This document shows positions 1-5,976 of a DNA stretch of 7,097 bases, piece by piece. This DNA is from Leptolyngbyaceae cyanobacterium SM1_3_5 (GTDB lineage Bacteria; Cyanobacteriota; Cyanobacteriia; Elainellales; Elainellaceae), in assembly GCA_012031475.1 (NCBI GenBank), contig JAAUTJ010000245.1, positions 1 through 7,097 of the forward strand, read 5' to 3'. The translations under genes were made by a program, and so were the position numbers. Every line of letters starts with the position of its first letter. Position 1 is the stretch's first letter. Below the pieces are notes generated by a model. The model had not been told where the DNA came from, did not search any database, and saw only the letters and a program-made list of their open reading frames with translations.

Positions 1-203
1 CGGTGAAGGCTGGCCCGGATTTCCGTTGGCCGGCGCGCGGCCGCGTCATTTCCGGCTTCGGCAAGGGCAATAACGGTGACGGCATCGCTATCGCGGTTCC
101 CGAAGGCACGTCGGTCAAGGCCGCCGAGCAGGGCGTCGTGGCCTACGCTGGCAACGAACTCAAGGGCTACGGCAATCTGGTGCTGATCCGCCACGCCAAC
201 GGG
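1..203 (+). CDS. LytM/M23-family domain fragment (NlpD/DipM-like), partial at both ends
   Basis: The reading frame with codons starting at base 3 encodes FRWPARGRVISGFG, then AVPEGTSVKAAEQGVVAYAG, then LKGYGNLVLIRHANG. This is the core of a LytM (peptidase M23) beta-sheet domain, closest in pattern to alphaproteobacterial NlpD/DipM envelope proteins, which bind peptidoglycan and help activate amidases during cell division. Where active M23 enzymes have the zinc-binding HxGxD pattern, this protein reads GDGIA, so both ligands in that motif are missing; this fits the non-catalytic activator type. The GTG at base 3 is not a convincing start because the domain appears to begin upstream of the window. 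After HANG the family normally continues with a stretch such as WVTAYAH, but here it turns into antisense CheA sequence, so the gene is cut off at about base 203. The segment is GC-richer than the rest and has no HIP1 site. Family call is fairly sure; the alphaproteobacterial origin is from recalled family patterns. Confidence 0.75.
189..203. other. Chimeric junction between two genomes
   Basis: Bases 189-203 can be read sensibly both ways. On the plus strand they encode RHANG of the LytM domain. On the minus strand they encode PVGVA, which fits the usual CheA continuation after EGPVPK (K-P-x-G-I-A-G). Left of 189 the minus frame stops resembling CheA, and right of 203 the plus frame stops resembling LytM. 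Two unrelated, convergently oriented genes are therefore each cut in mid-domain at one point, with about 15 bases compatible with both. This looks like a join through short shared sequence during assembly or library preparation. Confidence 0.75.
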
Positions 204-3200
204 CTTCGGAACGGGGCCTTCAAGCTGCTTGATCACAATTTCTTGTTCGCCCAACACCTGATCGACCTGTAGGGCAAGGAAGCTTCCGGCATTGCTGCGT
301 AGCACGACGACCGAGACAATATCCTCGTCCTGATTGCCGCCGTAAACGCTGCCTCGTCCGAGATTGCGGCTATAGCGTAACAACTCTGCCAAAGGCTGGA
401 ATGGCAGCAGCGTATCGCGCCACTGAATGCAAGCGCGGCCTTCCGAGTCGGTTTGAACCTGTTCTCTCGGCACGTCAAACATATCTTCCACCCCGTCCAT
501 TGGGAAGGCGATCCGGGCGCGGTTGGAAATGCAGCACAAGGCTTTTGAGATACTGAGCGTCAGCGGCAGACGGATTGTAAAGGTCGTGCCGCGTCCGATC
601 GTCGAGTCGATGTTCACCGTGCCGCGCACTTCGTTGAGGCTGGTGCGTACCACATCCATGCCCACACCGCGTCCGGCAAAATCATCGGCGCGATCGCGAG
701 TGCTGAACCCGTGCAGGAACAGCAGGTCATACACATCCAGCCGCGTCATCTCTCTGGCTTCGGCAGGCGTAATTAGATTCTTCTCGATCGCTTTGCGCTT
801 GACGGCTTCCGGGTCGATTCCTGCGCCGTCATCCGTAACGGAAATCACCGTTTGGTTGCCTGATGAAAAGCGCGAATCGTGATCCGTCCGGTCGGCGGCT
901 TTCCGGCAGCTTGGCGATCGGCAGGCGTTTCGATGCCGTGCGTAATCGCGTTGTTGACCAGATGGGTCATCGGGTCATAAAGCTGCTCCAGGATCATCTT
1001 GTCGATTAAGGTTTCCTTGCCTTCCACGACGAGTTCCGCCTGCTTGCCGCACTTGAGCGAAATATCGCGGACGGCGCGGGGCATCCGGGCGGCAGTTTGG
1101 TCAAACGGAACCATGCGCGATCGCGTCAGCCCTTCTTGCAGTTGCGTCGTCACCTGCCGGAACATCCGCGTAATCTGGTCGCTTTCGTCCACCATTCGAT
1201 CGATGTCCGAGGCCGATTCGCGCACCCGCACGATCAGTTCGATCATCTCTTGCGAGAGCGTGTGGAATCCGGTAAAGCGATCCATCTCTAGCGCGTCAAA
1301 GCTCAATCCGGTTGAGTGGCTGGCGGGCGCAGGCGGAGCGCCCTGCGAAGAAAGCTGATAGCTGCGGCGGCTGGAGAGCAGTGAACTTTCCAGCAGCGAT
1401 CGCTCATACAGATCGCGCATCCGCTGGCCGACATCGCTCAACTGCTGCACCTGATACACCAAATTGTCGAGAAACTGCCGGACGCGCTCTTGCGTTTGCT
1501 CCAGGCTATTGCGATTGACGACCAACTCCCCAACCAGGTTATTGAGATTGTCGAGATTTTTGACCGAAACCCGCATGTTTTGGTCTTTGAGAATACCGGA
1601 CGATCGCTTCTTCGGCGTCAGCGATGGTCGCCGGACACCTCGTTCGCTGGGTGAGCCGCCCAGCGTTTGGTCGGCGTTTTCCAGCAGCTTTTCGAGGTCG
1701 TCAAATTCGTTAGTGGGAGCGGCAGGCGCGTCGCTCAGCATCGCATCCAGGCTGGCAAACTCTTCGTCTGTGTCGTCTGCAAATCCTGAAACCACGTCTT
1801 CTTCAATTGAAAAGCCAGAGACAATCGCAGACTCCGGCTCCGGTTCCAGCAGGGCAGCCAGATCCGCAAAATCGTCCGAGCGACTGGCTGAACTATCAAG
1901 CGGCGATCCCAGCAGCGCATCAAGGTCGGCAAAATCATCGGGATCAGCGGATGCTTCAGCAGTGACACCAGCTTCGGCCAGGTCATCTGACAGCGCCAAC
2001 TCAAATTCCTCGTCGGGCAGCGTCGTCAGCAGGTCATCCAGATCGTCTGTTTCGGTTGACTGTGCCGCCAGATCTGCGTCGAAAGCCGTTTCAAAATCGT
2101 CCGGGGCGATCGATTCACCGATCGCATCGACCATCAGCAGCGCATCAAGTTCCAGGTCAGTCTCCAGGTCAATCTCGCGATCGATCCGCTCCGTGTCAGG
2201 CGTTTCGGCTTCCGCGCCTAGCAGCAAATCCAAGGCATCTTCGTCTGCATCGATCGAGTCGGTTGGTGCAGTTTCCTCCAGCGCAAACAGGTCGTCAAGG
2301 TCTGCTGAGGCCAAAGCATCCGCATTTTGATCGCCAGATGGCTCGATCGATTCCATCAGAGCAGCATCGAGGTCAAACGGTTCAATTTCCTCAGCAGATG
2401 CTTCGATCGCATCAAGGTCAAACCCGCTGGCGGCATCGGCAGGCAACAGGTCAAACAGATCTGCGGCTGAAACGCCCGCGCTGTTTGGCTCAAGGCTGTC
2501 TAATTCAAGGCTGTCTAATTCAAGACTGTCTGCCTCAAGCGCGTCGAAATCAAATTCCAATTCGGAGTCGGCCAGCAGGTCAGCTTGCGAGTCGGGCATC
2601 GCCAGATCGATCGCCTCAGCATCAAAACCCGGAAGCTCGACGGCGTTTTGATCTGCCGCTTCATTCCTTCCTTCCCCCATGCCTGCGTCAATGTCAGCAA
2701 AAAGGGCTAAGTCGGCTGCGTCCATTCCAGATTCGTTTGCCCCAGCCAAGTCAAACGCCAGAAGCGGATCTTCCGAAGGCGTATCCGTCTCAATCAAGTC
2801 AAACACTCGATCGAGCGGCAGTTGGTCAGCACTGAGGTCAGATTCATTCAGATCGAGCAGCGGCGTTTCGGCATCATCTGCGCTCAAGCTGAACAAATCG
2901 TCAGGCTCGATCGAGCCTGATTCTTCTGGCGTGAGATCAAACAGATTATCGGTGGCGATCGAGTCGGCATCATCTACGCTCAAGCCGAACAAATCGTCAG
3001 GCTCGATCGATTCTGCGCTCTCTTCCGCCGCAACGCCAAAGAGGTCAGCATCAAGCGAATCCGGTTCCAGCGGCGCTAACACCAGGTTTAAATCATCAGA
3101 CTCCTCAGATGAAGCGCGATCTTCTGCGGTCAGATTGAAGAGGTCAGTCTCGATCGAGCCGGATTCCGGCTGCTCCAACAAATCAAATTCATTCGAGGCG

Positions 3201-5818
3201 GAACCGTCTTCCGCAATTTGGCTGAAGAAATCGGCGTTTAAGTCGAATTCCGCAGGCTGCTCCAGCAAATCCAAGGGTTGAGATTGTGCGTCCTCTGCGG
3301 CCAGGTCGAACAGGTCTGACTCGATCGATTCCGGTTCTTCCAAGCGCAAATTCGCTTCATCTGCCGTTGCCGCTTCTAAAGTCAAGTCAAACAAATCGTC
3401 GTCGATCGAATTGGGTACTGCGAGCAAATCGAAGTCGGTCGATTCGGTTGACACCGCAGGTTCAAGCCGCGCATCTAGCTCAATGGGTGTCGTTTCTTCC
3501 AGCAGCAAATCAAAATCGTTGCCGTCTGATTCAGATTCGACAGGCGCAAGCAGATCCGCGAGTGCGCCATCGTCTGCGATCGCGGCATCTGAATTGTTGC
3601 CAAACAAGGCATCAAGGCTAGCATCTTCCAGCGAGGCATCTTCCAGCGAGGCTGCATCGATCGCGCCTGCATCCGGCAGAAAAATGACTTCATCCAGAGT
3701 TCCGCTTGCTTCCGGTTCCAGGACTGAGGCGTCCGGTTCACCCAACAGATCATTCAGGTCAAACGGCTCATCCTCACCGACAGAGGCCAGTTCATCCAGG
3801 TTGAACAGATCATCTGCTGATTCAGTTGGCGTTTGATCAAGTGGGATTAGACCAAGACTAAGCGGGTCATCAGTGGCGATCGCGTCATCGATCGCGTCAC
3901 CTCCTGCCCAATCAAAATCGAGAAGCGCTTCTGCATCAACCGAATCCGCCTTCGTAGGTGATGCGGCAAACGGATCGGCAGATGGCTCAAGCGATGCAGG
4001 CGGCTCTGAAGGCGCGGCAGGGTCATCAAACGCTGCCACGTCTTCCAACGACAAGCTGCTGCTATCCCACAGATCGTTCGTGAGTTCTGCATCTTGCCAG
4101 GGAACATCCGCAGCGGCAGGTTCCGACTCGATCGCGTCAACTTCGCCCAGCATGGCGTCGAGATCAGCATCCGATGCGGCAGCAAAATCAACCGCAGGCA
4201 GGGCAAACGGGTCGTCCAGCGCGATCGATTCAGCAGGCGCATTCGCATCAAGATCCAAGGCATCGAGATCCAAGTTGGCAAATGCATCGCCAAATGAGGG
4301 TTCGTCTGGCTCCGCCGCGAACAGCGCAGCCGCATCATCCCCAAACAAATCGTCGAGCGCAGCCGCATCACTGCTGGCTGGCGCTTCGGCTTCGATGTCG
4401 GCAAACAGGCCGTTGAGGTCGCCCAGCGCTTCCGGGCGAGCAGGCTCGATCGCAGGTTCGATCGCATCCGTGAACGCGAGTCCCGTCAGGTCTAATTCCG
4501 ATTCTTCTCCAGCAGGGTCAGAAAATAGATCAAATGACAACTCCGAGTCTGCTTCAGAATTGTCGGCAGCGCTGCTCAATAAGCCGGAGAGGTCTTCATC
4601 TTCTGCTGGAGTGATCTGCTCCGGCTGGTCAAACAGCAGGTCAGAAAAATCGCTGCCGCTGTCGAGGTCGAGCGATTCGGCTGAGCCGTTTTGATCGCCA
4701 ATGACTTCTTCTTGCCAGCTTAAGCCCAAGTCAGGCAGTTCACCTTCAAACAGATCGGCAAGGCTGTTGAGTTCGGCCAATCCGACTTCAGGGCCAGTTT
4801 GGGGAGCAGTGTTGCTCAAGCTGTCAAAGTCGGTGAGATCGGCTACGCCATTGCTGCTGTCGTCTGCGGCAGCAAACCAGTCTGCTGTTGTTTCCGCGTC
4901 CACAGGCAGGGCTTCGCTGGAATCGGGCAGCGGCTCAAAGTCAAACAGCGGTATGGACAACGCGGCTTCGTCGGGCGTGAGCAGGTCGAGCAGATCTGGC
5001 TCTGCACTAACGGGCATCAGGCTTTGCAGATCAGCACTTGGCGCAATCTCGATCGCCCGTCCGCCCAAAACCAATTCATACGCCTGCTTGATCTCTTTGA
5101 TCAAAACGGGTGCGAGGGCACGATAGCTGTTATCGGTGTGGGCGATCGCCTGCTGTGCGAGGGCAATCAGTTCGCTCCACTGCGTCAGGCTGAAGCGTTC
5201 ACCCAAGCGACCGAGCGATCGACAAATTTCTTGAAGCTGTTCGCGAGTCGTGGCTGTATCGGCCTGCTTGAACTGGGCAAGCATGTCGCGCAGGCGGGCG
5301 GGCACTTCGCGACCAAACACCACTGCGGGCGTTTCGGCGGCAGGAGCGGCAGTTGACGGCAAAAGCTGCACATCGTCGGGTGGCGTCGCACCGCTTTGAC
5401 GAACCAGATTGCTCAAGTGCTGATTAAGCTGGGTGAAGACAGGTTCGGCCTCAGTCATGACGGCGGCGGCTTTGTCTTCGGTCAGGCCGAACGGCCCCTG
5501 CAACTGCTCTAGCAGTTCTTGCAGCGAGTCGAACACGCGCAGCAGCAGCGTTTCCAGCTTTTGGTCAACTTGAAGCGGACATTCTTTGAGGACTTTAAAG
5601 TAGTCTTCCAGTCGGTGAGACGTGTGCTGGATGCTGTCGAGTCCGAGCATCGCGGCACCGCCTTTGACCGAGTGCGCGGCGCGAAAGACTTCACTCGCCA
5701 TTTCTGGATCGGCGATCGTTGCTTGAAGATTCAGCAGTCCCTGCTCGATCGTGTTGAGGTGATCTTTGGCTTCCTCAATGAAGTAGCCCATGATCCGCTG
5801 TTGTTGTTCCGACAGCAT
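189..5818 (-). CDS. Giant CheA-type chemotaxis histidine kinase (PilL/PixL/HmpE-like), frameshifted, 3' end truncated
   Basis: This is a CheA-family kinase that would autophosphorylate in a receptor array and pass phosphate to response regulators controlling type IV pilus motility. Start: ATG at 5818, with AGAGGA seven bases upstream. Domains: Hpt, residues ~1-110, with phosphoacceptor His49 in AAHSVKGG; a helical region, ~165-250; an acidic low-complexity linker, ~250-1375; a basic tract; the P3 dimerisation region from ~1415 (VKNLDNLNNLVGELVVNRN); then the P4 ATPase with N box HLVNNAITHGIE (~1619-1630). At about 859-860 one base is missing and the frame hits a stop at 845. In the neighbouring frame the protein resumes as HQGNQTVISVTDDGAGID, with G1 box (813-833), F box LFLHGFSTRD (~693-725) and G2 box GRGVGMDVV (648-674), then the CheW-like P5 domain up to EGPVPKPVGVA. 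There the chimeric junction cuts it, so a C-terminal receiver domain, common in this family, cannot be seen. Family certain; exact pathway name uncertain. Confidence 0.93.
859..860 (-). other. Frameshift in the kinase ATPase domain (one base lost)
   Basis: The main frame reads ITIRAFHQ, then ATKR and a stop. Adding one G on the minus strand, so that the plus-strand CC becomes CCC, gives HQGNQTVISVTDDGAGID and an open frame to the chimeric junction with every expected CheA box present. The disruption is one base in a short run of C and lies between the N box and the G1 box. Intact conservation on both sides favours a sequencing error over a pseudogene. Confidence 0.85.
2491..2535 (-). repeat. 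15-bp tandem repeat encoding LDSLE units
   Basis: caaggctgtctaatt occurs twice in a row (2491-2505, 2506-2520), followed by a third diverged copy starting caagactgtc at 2521. On the minus strand the copies encode repeated DSLEL steps. The unit is five codons, so copy-number change keeps the frame. Confidence 0.9.
2871..3010 (-). repeat. Pair of 44-bp near-identical direct repeats, 96 bp apart
   Basis: Bases 2871-2914 and 2967-3010 match at 42 of 44 positions, and both start gcatcatct and end ctcgatcga. The 96-bp offset is 32 codons, or two 16-residue units, so it keeps the frame. The intervening unit is more diverged, which suggests duplication of a two-unit block rather than of single units. 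Confidence 0.85.
2901..2920. repeat. 20-bp perfect palindrome within coding sequence
   Basis: tcaggctcgatcgagcctga reads the same on both strands. It lies inside a 16-residue repeat unit and codes SGSIEPD on the minus strand. It is centred on a CGATCG core and is longer than the HIP1-type palindromes elsewhere in the window. Confidence 0.85.
3621..3650 (-). repeat. Perfect 2 x 15-bp tandem repeat encoding SLEDA units
   Basis: gcatcttccagcgag is repeated exactly at 3621-3635 and 3636-3650. It encodes SLEDASLEDA in the kinase linker, followed by a related SLDALF. The lack of any difference between copies suggests recent slippage. Confidence 0.92.
3878..3900 (-). repeat. 12-bp tandem repeat encoding DDAI units
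   Basis: gatcgcgtcatc at 3878-3889 is followed by gatcgcgtcac at 3890-3900. It encodes DAIDDAI in the linker. The first copy overlaps a perfect HIP1 octamer at 3876-3883. Confidence 0.75.
4442..4465 (-). repeat. 12-bp tandem repeat encoding AIEP units
   Basis: aggctcgatcgc (4442-4453) is followed by aggttcgatcgc (4454-4465), with one mismatch. It encodes AIEPAIEPA in the linker. Each copy contains a CGATCG core. Confidence 0.8.
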
Positions 5819-5824
5819 GAGTTT

Positions 5825-5830
5825 TCCTCT
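5825..5830 (-). promoter_or_regulatory. Ribosome binding site of the kinase gene
   Basis: The minus strand reads AGAGGA, then AAACTC, then ATG at 5818. A purine-rich SD-like block at this spacing supports the ATG as the start. The protein starting there begins directly with the Hpt domain, so no longer N-terminus is needed. Confidence 0.65.
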
Positions 5831-5878
5831 GAATTCTTCAGCAATCGTGGTGGCCTAGCAAAGCAGTCGTTCGATCGA

Positions 5879-5913
5879 GATCAAATTGGACAGATCAAAC
5901 CAGACAGATCAAA
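5879..5913. repeat. Three GATCAAA repeats at 14-bp spacing in the receptor-kinase gap
   Basis: gatcaaa starts at 5879, 5893 and 5907, exactly 14 bp apart. The last two are each preceded by gaca, giving gacagatcaaa twice; the first two 14-bp units agree at 11 of 14 positions. An inverted tttgat follows at 5926-5931. The repeats lie between the receptor stop (5977) and the kinase start, about 60-95 bp upstream of the ATG. Possible roles are a regulator binding site or a remnant of heptamer-type short repeats (14 = 2 x 7), which occur in cyanobacteria. The rest of the 158-bp gap holds an AT-rich TATAGAAT on the minus strand (5944-5951) that could be a -10 element, but I see no well-spaced -35 and no terminator hairpin. 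Confidence 0.6.
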
Positions 5914-5976
5914 TGTTTGCACAGCTTTGATTCAATGTACCCAATTCTATAAAAATCGTCCGCAACATAAGATGTG

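Larger units (their letters stand above)
2867..3157 (-). repeat. Tandem array of 16-residue repeats in the kinase linker
   Basis: Kinase residues ~888-984 divide into six consecutive units of 16, 17, 16, 16, 16 and 16 residues. Clear members are SIETDLFNLTAEDRAS, SLDADLFGVAAEESAE, SIEPDDLFGLSVDDAD, SIATDNLFDLTPEESG and SIEPDDLFSLSADDAE; the second unit, starting SEESDDLNLVL, is the most diverged. The pattern is S-I-E-x-D-(D)-L-F-x-L, then three to five residues, then an acidic tail. The Ser-Ile-Glu step is usually coded TCGATCGA, so a HIP1-like core recurs with the repeat. Confidence 0.85.
1693..5071 (-). other. Acidic, repeat-rich low-complexity linker inside the kinase
   Basis: Kinase residues ~250-1375 consist almost wholly of Asp, Glu, Ala, Ser, Leu and Phe, with recurring DLFDL, DDLF, FDLL and LDALL clusters. 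Reading it through, I see no His, Cys or Tyr, only two Lys and about nine Arg, and five Trp. There is no second Hpt motif and no recognisable folded domain; the P2 regulator-docking domain of classical CheA is not visible. It is very likely disordered and strongly negative. A variable acidic linker after Hpt is common in cyanobacterial kinases of this type, but over 1,100 residues is exceptional as far as I know. Boundaries are approximate. Confidence 0.85.

Noticed and set aside
233..478. Minus-strand 81-residue open frame
   Set aside because: It overlaps the kinase P5 domain in a wrong frame; the correct frame reads FPMDGVEDMFDVPREQVQ and is clearly CheA.
840..870. Programmed ribosomal frameshifting in the kinase
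   Set aside because: There is no slippery heptamer or obvious downstream structure, the break is inside a catalytic domain, and the receptor shows the same kind of break.
1464..2330. Long plus-strand open frame with a Ser/Arg-rich product, and similar ones at 2679-3281 and 3873-4694
   Set aside because: They lie antisense to the acidic linker. Complementing its Asp, Glu, Leu and Ser codons yields Ser/Arg-rich chains without stops, with no domain.
2056..2835. Plus-strand open frame with a Gln/Arg/Pro-rich product
   Set aside because: Antisense shadow of the kinase linker in another frame; no recognisable motif, and the opposite strand has a clear gene.
2867..3157. CRISPR-like appearance of regularly spaced repeats
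   Set aside because: The repeats are in-frame coding units with diverging sequence and no unique spacers; the period follows codons.
5071..5330. Possible second Hpt domain in kinase residues ~165-250
   Set aside because: The segment is helical, but its only His (AIAHTDN) is not in an HxxKG context, so no phosphotransfer site is supported.
5819..5976. Promoter for the kinase gene
   Set aside because: TATAGAAT and TACATT on the minus strand resemble -10 boxes, but no -35 at 16-18 bp spacing is visible, so only the repeats are annotated.
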